Below, piece after piece: positions 26,293 to 35,331 of a DNA stretch of 64,000 nt. A model generated the notes under the pieces. That model saw nothing but the letters and a program-made list of their open reading frames with translations. It had not been told where the DNA came from and made no database searches. The DNA lies in NCBI RefSeq assembly GCF_000310145.2, contig NZ_AMXA01000017.1, positions 1 to 64,000 on the forward strand. The letters are read 5' to 3'. The position numbers and the translations under genes are program-made. This stretch comes from Thauera sp. 28. GTDB taxonomy: Bacteria > Pseudomonadota > Gammaproteobacteria > Burkholderiales > Rhodocyclaceae. Each line of letters begins with the position of its first letter. The stretch's first letter is position 1.

Positions 26293-28380
26293 ATGCATTT
26301 GCGTCTGCGCGCGCTGGCCCCGGCGATGCTGGGCCTTTCCTTCGCTTCCTTGCCTGCGGTCGCGGCCGACACCGTGCTCGGCACCCAGGTCGTCACCGCC
26401 AAAGGCTATGCCGCCGACGTGCTGGAGACGCCACAGGCGGTCGAGATCCTCCACGCTCCTGCGGCGAGCGGCGCAGTAGCCGGCGAGCTGTTGCGCGGCA
26501 AGCCGGGCCTGTCGGCGCAGTCCGACGGTGCCTGGGGGCAGAATCCGGTGCTGCGTGGGCTCAAGAAGGAAAGCGTGGTGGTCATGGTCGATGGCCTGCG
26601 GGTCAATTCCGCCCAGCCGCAGGGGGCGATCGCATCGTTCATGGATCTCGGCCTGCTCGAGCGCGTCGAGGTGGTCAAGGGGCCGGGTTCGGTGTTGTAC
26701 GGCAGTGGCGCGATGGGCGGTGTGGTCAACCTGATCACACCCGAGGCCGAATTCAGCGACCAGGCGCGCACCGGCGGCCGAGCGGGTGTCCGCTTCAGCA
26801 GCGTCGACAAGGGCATTGCCGGCGCGCTGCTGCTGCAGCATGCCAGTGCCGACAATGCGCTCGTGCTCGGCGTCGCCGGCCGTGACGTCGATGACTATCG
26901 CAGTCCCGATGGGCGTGAGGCGCGCACCGGCTACCAGTCCGACACGCTGCTGGCGAAGTACCGCCACCGCGTCGCCGACGGTGTCAGCCTGCGCCTGAAC
27001 CTGCAGCGCCATAACGACGAGGATGTCTGGTACCCCGGCTCGGCACGGGAGCAGAGCTTTCGCAGACGCTTGCCCGATGGCAGTTACGCAGAGACGCCTT
27101 TGGGAGAGGTCACAATCCATTCTCCCGAGCAGCGCCGCGAGCTTTACGAACTCGGCACCGACATGACGTTAGGTGATGGGACCCTCTCGGCCGAGGTGTA
27201 CCGTCAGGAGGTCTTTCGCCAGATTCGCGCGTATACCGAGCGGTTCGGCAAGAATTACGTGCGCAACGACGTTACGTTCTCCACCAATGGAGCGAAGGCG
27301 AAGTATGTCTTCCCGTTAGCGGGGGCACATCTGCTGACGGTGGGTGTCGATACATGGGAGATGAAGGGCAGCCCGGAGCGCTATATGGGCAATCCGGCGA
27401 CCGGCTTTGAGGCTACCGTGCGCAACGACCCTTTCAGCAGGGGGAGGGTGAAGTCCGCAGGGGTGTTCGTGCAGGACGAGTTCGAGCTGGGTGTCACGCG
27501 ATTGGTGGCGGGCGCGCGCTACGACCGCGTCACGGGCAATGCGGCTCAGAAAGGCTGGGGTGCGGATGCTCGTACGACCGGGCTGAAGAAGTCGGACAAC
27601 AACCTGTCGTGGTCCCTGGGGGTGGTGCACCCCTTGGCCGAGGCGCTGAACGCGTACGCCAACATCGGTCGCGCCTACCGCGCTGCCGACATGCGCGAGC
27701 GCTTCGAGGACTCGGCGCGCGGGGATGGCTACTTCCATGTCGGCAACCCGCAGCTCGACCCCGAAGTGTCGACCAGCTTCGAGATCGGCCTGAAGTCCAC
27801 CGCGGCCGGGTTGAGCTACAACGTGGCGGCCTTCTACACCCGTATCGACGACTACATCGCAGGGCGCATCACCGGCGCCAGCCATCCGGGTACCGGCCTG
27901 CCGCTCAAGCGCACGGAGAACCTCGACAAGGTCAGCATCTACGGCATCGAGGGCAGCGCCAGCATGCCGCTCGGCGCCTTCGTTGCCGACGCCGGCTTTA
28001 CCTGGCTGCGCGGCAAGAACCACCAGGACAACGAGCCGCTGTTCCAGATGCCGGCGCCCGAGCTGACGCTCGGCATTGGCCAGCCGGCCGAGCGCGGCTT
28101 CTGGTGGCGCGCCCAGCTGCGCGCGGTGGCCGAGCAGGACCGCATCGCCACGCGCTTCTCCAATGGCACCGAGAACCGTACCGCCGGCTTCGTCACCGCG
28201 GATGCCGGGTTCGGCTGGCACTTCGGCAAGGTCGGCGCCTTCGAGTCCGCCGGCCTGGCCGTACAGCTCACCAATCTCGCCGACAAGCGCTACCACGAGC
28301 ATCAGACCGACGGCGTCTCCGGCAACGAGCTTGCCGCGCCCGGGCGCGGTGTCGCACTCAGCCTGAACGGGAGCTTCTGA
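26293..28380 (+). CDS. TonB-dependent outer-membrane receptor
   Basis: 695 aa with signal peptide (1-25, ending VAA) and a TonB-box-like VLGTQVVTA. The plug (about 40-150) has VLRGLKKESVVVMVDGLRVN and VEVVKGPGSVLYGSGAMGG. A 22-strand barrel follows, ending in Phe. Near 455-490, YRAADMRERFE and GNPQLDPEVS look like variants of the FRAP-NPNL pair of haem receptors, which hints at a haem or tetrapyrrole-like ligand but is weak. GGAG precedes the ATG by 5 bp. It is the first gene of an operon with an ABC importer and NnrS. Confidence 0.85.
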   Translation: MHLRLRALAPAMLGLSFASLPAVAADTVLGTQVVTAKGYAADVLETPQAVEILHAPAASGAVAGELLRGKPGLSAQSDGAWGQNPVLRGLKKESVVVMVDGLRVNSAQPQGAIASFMDLGLLERVEVVKGPGSVLYGSGAMGGVVNLITPEAEFSDQARTGGRAGVRFSSVDKGIAGALLLQHASADNALVLGVAGRDVDDYRSPDGREARTGYQSDTLLAKYRHRVADGVSLRLNLQRHNDEDVWYPGSAREQSFRRRLPDGSYAETPLGEVTIHSPEQRRELYELGTDMTLGDGTLSAEVYRQEVFRQIRAYTERFGKNYVRNDVTFSTNGAKAKYVFPLAGAHLLTVGVDTWEMKGSPERYMGNPATGFEATVRNDPFSRGRVKSAGVFVQDEFELGVTRLVAGARYDRVTGNAAQKGWGADARTTGLKKSDNNLSWSLGVVHPLAEALNAYANIGRAYRAADMRERFEDSARGDGYFHVGNPQLDPEVSTSFEIGLKSTAAGLSYNVAAFYTRIDDYIAGRITGASHPGTGLPLKRTENLDKVSIYGIEGSASMPLGAFVADAGFTWLRGKNHQDNEPLFQMPAPELTLGIGQPAERGFWWRAQLRAVAEQDRIATRFSNGTENRTAGFVTADAGFGWHFGKVGAFESAGLAVQLTNLADKRYHEHQTDGVSGNELAAPGRGVALSLNGSF

Positions 28381-28501
28381 TATGGAAAACGGCCACCGCT
28401 ACTCAGGACGACGCCGGCGCTCGCGCGGCGTCGTGTTTGCGGACCGCTCGACGCAGCGCTTCGGGGGTGCATCGGGCGCGTCGGGCGCGGAGAAGGGGGC
28501 G

Positions 28502-29545
28502 GTGGCCGCCCGGAGCGAGCGGCGCGCACTGATGCTGCCGGCGTGGACACGCGCCGTGCTGCACGTGTGCGTGATATGCGCCTTCCTGCTCGTCACTGGC
28601 GTCGTACATGCGCAGAAGCTGCCGAGGCTGACCCTGTCCGGGCCTTCGGCCTCGGTGTCGAATGCATTGATCCACATGGCCGACTCCGGTGCGCTCGCCG
28701 ACGTCGCCGAGGTGGTCGAGTTCGTGCCCTGGCGCGACCCGGACCAGCTGCGCGTGATGGCGCTCGACGGCCGTGCCGACGTGCTCGCCATGCCGACCAA
28801 CGTCGCCGCCAACCTGTACAACCGCGGCGCCAAGCTGCAACTCATCAACGTGTCGACCTGGGGCGTGCTGTGGCTGGTGTCGCGCGATCCGACGCTCAAA
28901 TCGCTTGCCGACCTGCGCGGCAAGGAGCTGGCGATGCCGTTTCGCGGCGACATGCCCGACATCGTGCTGCAGCTGCTGGCCGAGCAGCAGGGCATTGACG
29001 TCAGGAAGGATCTGAACCTGCGCTACGTTGCCAGCCCGGTCGATGCGATGCAGCTGCTGGTCATGCGTCGCGTCGACCATGCCTTGCTTGCCGAGCCTGC
29101 CGCCTCGATGGCCTTGCGCAAGACGGGCTCATTCCCGCTCAGCGTGCTTGCCCCCGAGCTCCACCGCAGCGTCGACCTGCAGCAGGAGTGGGGGCGGGTG
29201 TTCGCTCGCGAGGCACGCATCCCGCAGGCCGGCATTGCGGTGATGGGCGCCCTGCGCGCGCGCCCCGAGCTGGTCGCGCGCATCGAGGCCGAGTACGTGC
29301 GCTCGCTGGCCTGGTGCAAGGCCAACGCCGAAGCCTGTGGCAAGGCGGTGGCGGCACGCATCGACATGCTCAGCGCCGAGGCGGTGGCCGATTCGATCGC
29401 GGTGAGCCAGCTCGACGCCGTGCCGGCGGCGGCAGCGCGCGCCGAACTCGAGTTCATGTACGGACACCTGCTTGCAAAGAACCCCGCGTTGGTCGGTGGC
29501 AAGCTCCCCGATGATGGCTTCTACGCCGGAGCGGGGATGCAATGA
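28502..29545 (+). CDS. NitT/TauT-type ABC transporter substrate-binding protein
   Basis: From GTG 28502 the product is 347 aa and opens with a signal peptide (to about VVHA-QK). ATG 28382, just after the receptor stop, has GGGAG 9 bp upstream but would add 40 Arg-rich residues before the signal; ATG 28532 lacks a ribosome site. The mature part matches the NMT1/SsuA-like fold: LTLSGPSASVSNALIHMADS, DVLAMPTNVAANLYNRGAKL, ELAMPFRGDMPDIVLQ. Members bind nitrate, sulphonates, thiamine precursors or other small ligands. The ligand here is unknown. Confidence 0.75.
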   Translation: MAARSERRALMLPAWTRAVLHVCVICAFLLVTGVVHAQKLPRLTLSGPSASVSNALIHMADSGALADVAEVVEFVPWRDPDQLRVMALDGRADVLAMPTNVAANLYNRGAKLQLINVSTWGVLWLVSRDPTLKSLADLRGKELAMPFRGDMPDIVLQLLAEQQGIDVRKDLNLRYVASPVDAMQLLVMRRVDHALLAEPAASMALRKTGSFPLSVLAPELHRSVDLQQEWGRVFAREARIPQAGIAVMGALRARPELVARIEAEYVRSLAWCKANAEACGKAVAARIDMLSAEAVADSIAVSQLDAVPAAAARAELEFMYGHLLAKNPALVGGKLPDDGFYAGAGMQ

Positions 29546-30333
29546 CGCTGCTGCGCGCCTGGCTCGCCGGGTTGCCCGCCTACCTGTGGAGCGGCTGGGG
29601 CGCGATCGCCAGCCTGTTCCTGCTGCTCGCCGCCTGGGAGGCGGTGAGCCTCGTTTACGGGCCCTTGGTCATGCCCGACCCGCGTTCGGCCTTCGCCACG
29701 CTGTGGGCGCTCATCGACAGCGGCGCTGCCTGGCCCGAGCTCGCCGCCACTGCTCGCCGCGCGCTGTCAGGCTATGTTCTGGCGGTGCTTGCCGGCAGTG
29801 TGCTGGGGCTGGTCGCCGGGCTGTCGATGACCGCATCCATGATGTCGCGCCCGCTCGTCACCGTGCTCATGGGCACGCCGCCGATCGCCTGGCTGGTGCT
29901 CGCCATGCTGTGGTTCGGCGCGAGCGACGGCACACCGGTGTTCACCGTTTTCGTCGCTGCCTTCCCGGTGATCTTTATCGGGGCGCTGCAGGGCACGCGC
30001 ACGCTCGACAACCACCTGCGCGGCATGGCCGAGGCCTTCCGCCTGCCGCGGCGAATGATGTTCGTCGACGTCTATCTGCCGCATGTCGTCTCTTACCTGT
30101 TCCCGGCCTGGATCGCCGCGCTCGGCACGGCCTGGAAGGTGGTGGTGATGGCCGAGCTGCTCGCCACCCAGGATGGCGTCGGTGCGGCGCTCGCGGTGTC
30201 GCGCTCGCACCTGGACACGGCGTCGACCATGGCCTGGATCGCGGCGGTGGTCGGCTTGCTGCTGGCGGTGGAGTACCTGGTGCTCGAACCGATCAAGCGC
30301 GAGGTTGAGCGTTGGCGGGAGCAGGGCACATGA
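29542..30333 (+). CDS. ABC transporter permease, NitT/TauT type
   Basis: 263 aa with six hydrophobic segments. The cytoplasmic coupling loop GMAEAFRLPRRMMFVDVYLP matches the EAA motif of importer permeases. It overlaps the binding-protein stop (ATGA) and the ATPase start, so the three transport genes are coupled. Confidence 0.85.
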   Translation: MTLLRAWLAGLPAYLWSGWGAIASLFLLLAAWEAVSLVYGPLVMPDPRSAFATLWALIDSGAAWPELAATARRALSGYVLAVLAGSVLGLVAGLSMTASMMSRPLVTVLMGTPPIAWLVLAMLWFGASDGTPVFTVFVAAFPVIFIGALQGTRTLDNHLRGMAEAFRLPRRMMFVDVYLPHVVSYLFPAWIAALGTAWKVVVMAELLATQDGVGAALAVSRSHLDTASTMAWIAAVVGLLLAVEYLVLEPIKREVERWREQGT

Positions 30334-31211
30334 GCATCGGCACACTGCCGGCAGCGGCCGGCACGCAGCATGAACTGCGCATCCGCGCGCTCGATCACGC
30401 CTTCGGGCGCGACGAGGTACTGGCCGGCATCGATTTCCGCCTGCGTGCGGGAGAGGTGGTCGCCCTGGTCGGCCCCTCGGGTTGTGGCAAGACCACGCTG
30501 CTGCACCTTGCTGCCGGTCTGTTGACGGTGCAGGCGGGTGAGGTGTCGAACAGCTTTTCGAGCACCGCCTTCATGTTCCAGCAGCCACGCCTGCTGCCAT
30601 GGAAGACGGCGCTCGACAACATCGCCCTCGGTCTCAAGGCCGCCGGCGTGGGGCGCGACGAGCGCCACTTTCGCGCTCGCGAGCTTGCCCTGCGCCTGGG
30701 TCTCGCGCATCGCGACCTCGACAAGTTTCCCCACCAGTTGTCGGGCGGCATGCAGAGCCGTGTTGCGCTTGCGCGCGCGCTGGTGCTGGCGCCCGAACTG
30801 CTGCTGCTCGATGAGCCCTTCTCGGCGCTCGATGTCGGTCTCAAGGAAGAGCTCTACCGCCTGCTGCTGGCGCAGCAGGCCGAGCAAGGCATGGGCGTGC
30901 TGATGATCACCCACGACCTCATGGAGGCTGTCCGCCTGTCCGACGCCATCCTGGTGATGGCGCCCACGCCCGGGCGCATCGTGTGCCGGTTCGAGCTCGG
31001 TCAGCCCGCGGCGAGCAGGGACGACGCCTGGGTCTATCACCATACCGCGGAACTGCTGCAGGCGGAGGCGGTGCGCGACAGCTTCGGCCTGCCGCCCGGC
31101 GTGCCTGCGTTGGCTGAGGTGCCGGCAGTGCGCCCGGGTGCAGGCTTGCGCCTGGTCGTGCCCGCCGAGCCGGTGCTGGGCGCCCGTGGCGGCGCGCGCT
31201 GCGGCGGCTGA
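30330..31211 (+). CDS. ABC transporter ATP-binding protein, NitT/TauT type
   Basis: 293 aa from ATG 30330, overlapping the permease stop (ATGA). Walker A GPSGCGKTT, Q-loop FQQPRLLPW, signature LSGGMQSR, Walker B LLLLDEPFSALD and switch His in ITHDLMEA are all intact. A C-terminal extension (about 230-293) is Pro/Ala/Gly-rich and less conserved. Confidence 0.9.
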   Translation: MSIGTLPAAAGTQHELRIRALDHAFGRDEVLAGIDFRLRAGEVVALVGPSGCGKTTLLHLAAGLLTVQAGEVSNSFSSTAFMFQQPRLLPWKTALDNIALGLKAAGVGRDERHFRARELALRLGLAHRDLDKFPHQLSGGMQSRVALARALVLAPELLLLDEPFSALDVGLKEELYRLLLAQQAEQGMGVLMITHDLMEAVRLSDAILVMAPTPGRIVCRFELGQPAASRDDAWVYHHTAELLQAEAVRDSFGLPPGVPALAEVPAVRPGAGLRLVVPAEPVLGARGGARCGG

Positions 31212-31223
31212 GGCGTACACGTC

Positions 31224-32516
31224 ATGCGCTTTACGACTCGCGACACCTTGTTCGACCAGCTGGCGGCGCGGCCGCTGTTCATGTGCGGCTTTCGCCCCTT
31301 CTTCCTCGCCACGGCCGGGTACGCCGTGATTCTGCTGTCGATCTGGCTGGGCTTTCTTGCCTGGGGGCTGGGCGTGCCGGCCGTGTCCGGCGGCCCGATC
31401 GTCTGGCATGCGTATGAGCTGATGTTCGGTTTCGGACTGGCTGCGGTGGCGGGCTTTCTGCTGACGGCGGTGCCCGAGTTCACCGGTACGCCCGCCCTGG
31501 GGCGCCGTGTCGCGCTCGGTATGGTCCTGCTGTGGGCGGCTGCCCGTCTCGCCTTCTGGCTGTCCGGGACATTGGGCGTTGTTGGGGAGGCCCTGGCGGC
31601 GGTGCTCAACCTGGGCTTTCTCGGCGCGCTGATCGCGCTCGTCGCACCGCGCCTGTGGCGCGACCCCGAGCGTCGCCACCTCGCCTTCCTGTGGGGGCTG
31701 GGCGCGATGTGGCTGGCGCTGGCCGGCTTCCATGCCGACGCCCTGGGCGGGCTGTATCCGATGCGCTGGGTAAAGGTAGGTGTCGGCGTGATGATGGTGC
31801 TGATCGTGGTCGCCTTGAGCCGCATCTCCATGCGCATCGTCAACGATGCGCTCGATGCCGAGCGTCTGCGACGCGATGGTGCTGCGGCCCGCCGCCATGG
31901 CGAGGACGACGACCTGCCTGATTACCGCGCGCGTCCGCCGCGACGCAATCTCGCCATCTTCGGTGTGGCGCTGTACACCGCGGTCGAGTTCGTGCTGCCC
32001 GGATCGGTCATTGCCGGGTGGGTGGCGCTGGCTGCGGCTGCCGCCGTGCTCAACCTGCTCAACGACTGGCATGTCGGCCGCGCGCTGCTGTCGCGCTGGG
32101 CACTCATGCTCTACGTGGTGTATTGGCTGATGGCGGCAGGCTATGCCTTGAGCGGCCTGGCCCTGCTCGGTGTGCCGGTGGCGCCCAGTGCAGGCCTGCA
32201 CTTGCTGACAATCGGCGCGATGGGGGTATCGATCTTCGGCGTGCTGTGCATCGCCGGGCGCACACATGCGGGCCACGAACTGGACATGAGGTCCTGGGTA
32301 CTGCTGGCCGCAGTCGGGCTGGTGGTGGCGGCGCTGGCGCGCGCGGCCTCGGGCCTGCCCGGCCTGCCGATCGCGGGTCTGCAGGCGGTGAGCGTTGCCG
32401 CCTGGGTGGTGGCCTATGGCCTCGCCGCGCGCTATCTGGGTGCAGTATTCCTGGCGCCGCGGCCCGATTCGGGAACGGGCTGCGAGGAAGTGCTCGAAGA
32501 GGCGAGTCCGCCCTGA
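31224..32516 (+). CDS. nnrS: NnrS family haem/copper membrane protein
   Basis: 430 aa, about twelve membrane segments. The family signatures are present: VWHAYELMFGFGLAAVAGFL with LLTAVPEFTGTP near 60-95, and GLHLLTIGAMGVS followed by GRTHAGHELD near 330-355, although His appears as WHAYE where many members have WHxHE. NnrS proteins bind haem and copper, are controlled by NnrR/FNR-type regulators in denitrifiers, and protect against nitrosative stress. It is 12 bp after the ABC ATPase gene and shares the FNR-boxed promoter, so this operon joins nutrient uptake to the nitric oxide response. Confidence 0.85.
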   Translation: MRFTTRDTLFDQLAARPLFMCGFRPFFLATAGYAVILLSIWLGFLAWGLGVPAVSGGPIVWHAYELMFGFGLAAVAGFLLTAVPEFTGTPALGRRVALGMVLLWAAARLAFWLSGTLGVVGEALAAVLNLGFLGALIALVAPRLWRDPERRHLAFLWGLGAMWLALAGFHADALGGLYPMRWVKVGVGVMMVLIVVALSRISMRIVNDALDAERLRRDGAAARRHGEDDDLPDYRARPPRRNLAIFGVALYTAVEFVLPGSVIAGWVALAAAAAVLNLLNDWHVGRALLSRWALMLYVVYWLMAAGYALSGLALLGVPVAPSAGLHLLTIGAMGVSIFGVLCIAGRTHAGHELDMRSWVLLAAVGLVVAALARAASGLPGLPIAGLQAVSVAAWVVAYGLAARYLGAVFLAPRPDSGTGCEEVLEEASPP

Positions 32517-32700
32517 TACGCGTCATATCGACGATGACGATGAGCCTGGTGCACGGCGCCGACCGGCAGGGTATGCTGAACGGGTTTTTGTCATCAGCTG
32601 GAAGCGCCGTCAGGGAGGCGTCGCTTCCGTATCCTCAGTGCCTCCCCTGGGAGTGGAATCATGCAAAACAACAATAGTGGCCGTCTCGTCACGGTTTTAG

Positions 32701-34406
32701 CCCGCATTTCTCACAGATAGGAGGCGCATCGCGGCCGGAAATATGAGAAAGTTGTTTTGCGAGAACGACTTAACCATACTCCGGAGGAATCCGCGATGCC
32801 GACACAGTGTACCGGACGAAGCCAAGGTGCGGAGCGTATTGAGGGCCGCCAGGTGGCGGTTGATTTCGACGGAGGGCAGATCAGCTCGGATGCGGGCGCG
32901 CTGTTGCTGCGCGAGGTCGATCGCACGTTGCGACTGACCGAGCGGGTGGCGGCCTGCTTCGAGGATGGGCGTGATCCGGAGCTGATCGAACACACCGTGC
33001 ACACGCTGGTGATGCAACGGATCGTGGGGATCGCGCTCGGCTACGAGGACCTGAACGACCACGACCAGTTGCGCCGTGACCCGGTGCTGGCCACGCTGGC
33101 GGGCAAGCTCAGCGCTCGGCGCAAGGGCTGCGAGCCGCTGGCGGGCAAGTCGACCTTGAACCGGCTCGAACATGCCCCCGACACCAAGGACGGTTCGCGC
33201 TATCACAAGATCGCTCACGATCCGGCGGCCTTCGAGTCACTGTTTGTCGAGTGCTTCATCGAGGCACATGCGCAGGCGCCTGAAGAGATCATCCTCGATC
33301 TGGACGCCACCGACGACCCGCTGCACGGCCAGCAGGAAGGGCGCTTCTTCCATGGCTACTACGGCGGTTACTGCTACTTGCCGCTGTACATCTTCTGCGG
33401 CCGACATCTGCTCGCCGCCAAGCTGCGCCGGGCCAACACGGATGCCTCGGCGGGCAGCATCGATGAACTCGAACGCATCATCACCCAGATCCGCCGCCAC
33501 TGGCCCGAGGTGCGCATCGTGCTGCGCGCCGACTCGGGCTTTGCGCGCGATGCCTTGATGAGCTGGTGCGAAGCAGAGCACATCGACTTCGTGTTCGGGC
33601 TGGCCAAAAATGATCGGCTCAAGGCGCAGATCGACACCGAGATGAGCGAGGCGCAGGCCGAATGCACCCAGACCGGCAAGCCCGCGCGGCGGTTTCGCGA
33701 CTTCACCTACCGCACCCTCGACAGCTGGTCGCGTGTCCGACGGGTCGTCGGCAAGGCCGAACAGTTACCGGGCAAGGCCAATCCGCGCTTCATCGTCACC
33801 AGCCTGGACGCCCAGCGCTGGCCGGCACGCGAACTGTATGAGGCGCTGTACTGCGCCCGCGGCGAAATGGAGAACCGGATCAAGGAGTGCCAGCTTCATC
33901 TGTTCGCCGATCGCACCTCGACGGCGACGATGCGGGCCAACCAGCTGCGGCTGTGGTTCGCCTCCTTCGCCTACGTCATGCTCGAAGCGCTGCGCCGCAT
34001 CGGGCTGGCTGGCACCGAACTGGCCGACGCCACCTGCGAGAGCCTGCGCCTGAAACTGCTCAAGATCGGCGCACGGGTCAAGATCAGCGTGCGCCGCATC
34101 CACATCAGCATGGCCAGCAGTCATCCATTCCAGACCGCATGGCGCCTGGCCCAGGCCAGACTCGCCCCCGGCTGATCCGCCACGCTACCGTGGCCCTGCT
34201 GATCCGATCGCGCTCCCGTTCGCGCGAGGCGGTCTCATGCCCGAACAGCGCCGCTTGCCCCCTCAACGCACCTGACCGCTCGCAGAACCTCACCCGCCTG
34301 CCCTCGATTGGCCGCTCGCGGGCCTGAACCCTCGCGGTCACGGCGACGCGTGAAGCAAAAAGCCGCACCACCGGGGGCCGAACCGTGAGGGTGTGAGAAA
34401 TGCGGG
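32701..34406 (+). mobile_element. Complete IS1380-family insertion sequence
   Basis: 1706 bp. Terminal inverted repeats are 15/15: CCCGCATTTCTCACA at 32701-32715 and its complement at 34392-34406. A 4-bp target duplication TTAG flanks it at 32697-32700 and 34407-34410, as expected for IS1380. One transposase gene fills it; the 215 bp after that gene hold nothing recognised. Intact ends, frame and duplication indicate a recent, probably still mobile insertion. Confidence 0.95.
32796..34175 (+). CDS. IS1380-family transposase
   Basis: 459 aa from ATG 32796, with GGAGGA 8 bp upstream. The N-terminus VDFDGGQISSDAGALLLREV is typical for IS1380. DDE catalytic residues lie in DLDATDD near 168, RADSGFARD near 244 and GEMENRIKE near 355. 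The length is normal and no frameshift is seen, so it should be active. Confidence 0.95.
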   Translation: MPTQCTGRSQGAERIEGRQVAVDFDGGQISSDAGALLLREVDRTLRLTERVAACFEDGRDPELIEHTVHTLVMQRIVGIALGYEDLNDHDQLRRDPVLATLAGKLSARRKGCEPLAGKSTLNRLEHAPDTKDGSRYHKIAHDPAAFESLFVECFIEAHAQAPEEIILDLDATDDPLHGQQEGRFFHGYYGGYCYLPLYIFCGRHLLAAKLRRANTDASAGSIDELERIITQIRRHWPEVRIVLRADSGFARDALMSWCEAEHIDFVFGLAKNDRLKAQIDTEMSEAQAECTQTGKPARRFRDFTYRTLDSWSRVRRVVGKAEQLPGKANPRFIVTSLDAQRWPARELYEALYCARGEMENRIKECQLHLFADRTSTATMRANQLRLWFASFAYVMLEALRRIGLAGTELADATCESLRLKLLKIGARVKISVRRIHISMASSHPFQTAWRLAQARLAPG

Positions 34407-35068
34407 TTAGCCCTGCTGCTCGCGAGCGCAGCAGCGCCGGCGCTTGCAGAGCGTCCGATGGCGGTGGACGATGCAGGTACGCTCGAGCGCGGCGGCGCCA
34501 AGCTGGAGTTCGGCTGGAGTCGCGATGGCGGGGTGCGCGGCTTCGAGGGCGCCGCTGGCTTCGGGCCGATCGACAACGTCGAGGTGGAGGTCGGGCTCGG
34601 CCGGGCCAAGGATCGCGACGCCGATCCCGACGCCAGGATCCGCGCCGTCGGCGCTGCGCTGAAGTGGATACCCCTGCAGGCCGAGACTGGCCTGTCGGCG
34701 GGCCTGAAGTACGAGTATGGCCGCGAGCGCGTGAGCGGCGAGGGCACGGCACGAGCCCATTCGCTGGCAGGCCTTGCGACCTGGGCGTTCGAGCAGGGGC
34801 CGAGGGTTCACCTCAACCTTGGCCGAGGTTGGACGAAGGGCGACGAAGACCTGAACTTCTGGGGTCTGGGCCTGGACGTTCCGCTGAGCGAGCAGGTCGA
34901 TTTCGTCGTCGAGACCTTCGGCGAGGAGCATTCCGGCCCTGATCGCCAGGTCGGGCTGCGTTACACGATTGCCGAAGGTGTGAAAGTGTCTGCCGCAGTT
35001 GGGCGAGGCAACGGCCGCACGATCGCCAATGCGGGCGTCGCCTGGGAGTTCTGATTCTGCCGGCACCG

Positions 35069-35099
35069 GGGCTGCAATTGCAGCCCTGTTTGACTTTTG
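35069..35099 (+). terminator. Rho-independent terminator after the split gene
   Basis: GGGCTGC, loop AATT, GCAGCCC (35069-35086) is followed by the T-rich TGTTTGACTTTTG. The stem is perfect (7 bp). Confidence 0.65.
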
Positions 35100-35130
35100 T
35101 CATATCCGCAGCGGCGGGATGGCGTAGAGT
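35090..35130 (+). promoter_or_regulatory. Candidate FNR-type promoter of the ferrosome-like cluster
   Basis: TTGACTTTTGTCAT at 35090-35103 is a degenerate FNR-family palindrome (7 of 10 consensus bases, symmetric TTGAC/GTCA). TAGAGT at 35125-35130 could serve as the -10 box, giving a start near 35137 with the site near -41. The leader to the first gene (35332) is about 195 nt and has no other feature I can name. Confidence 0.4.
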
Positions 35131-35331
35131 TTTTTCATCGATGTGAAGGGGTGGTTGAGCGGTGGATTCGCTCCCGCCCGGTTTCTGCATTGAGTCGGGT
35201 TCGCGTAGCCAGCCGAAGTTGCCAGCCAGGAACCCCCTGGAGCGTTTTTCGCTCGGGGTGGCTGGCGTTGCGTGCGGTGCTCGATCCGTACCCTTGCGCA
35301 GCCCCCCGGCGTGGATGGGTGGATCTGCAAG

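Larger units (their letters stand above)
32661..35054 (+). pseudogene. Outer-membrane-type protein gene split by IS1380 in its signal peptide
   Basis: Removing the element (32701-34410 including one TTAG copy) restores one frame. ATG 32661, with GGGAG 8 bp upstream, encodes 13 codons to 32699, and the frame continues at 34411 to the stop at 35054. The rebuilt protein is 227 aa and begins with a clear signal peptide: MQNNNSGRLVTVL joined to ALLLASAAAPALA, cleaved before ERPM. The mature part is strand-rich with alternating polar residues and a terminal Phe (NAGVAWEF), as in small beta-barrel proteins. As it stands, only a leaderless fragment from ATG 34458 could be made. The family is not recognised. 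Confidence 0.8.

Noticed and set aside
26293-28380. OprC/NosA-type copper receptor, tempting because of NnrS and denitrification context
   Set aside because: The methionine/cysteine copper motifs and plug sequence of OprC/NosA are not present.
34411-35054. Treating the 198-codon frame at 34458 as a normal cytoplasmic gene
   Set aside because: The joined sequence across the IS gives a perfect signal peptide and frame, so this is the 3' part of a broken gene.
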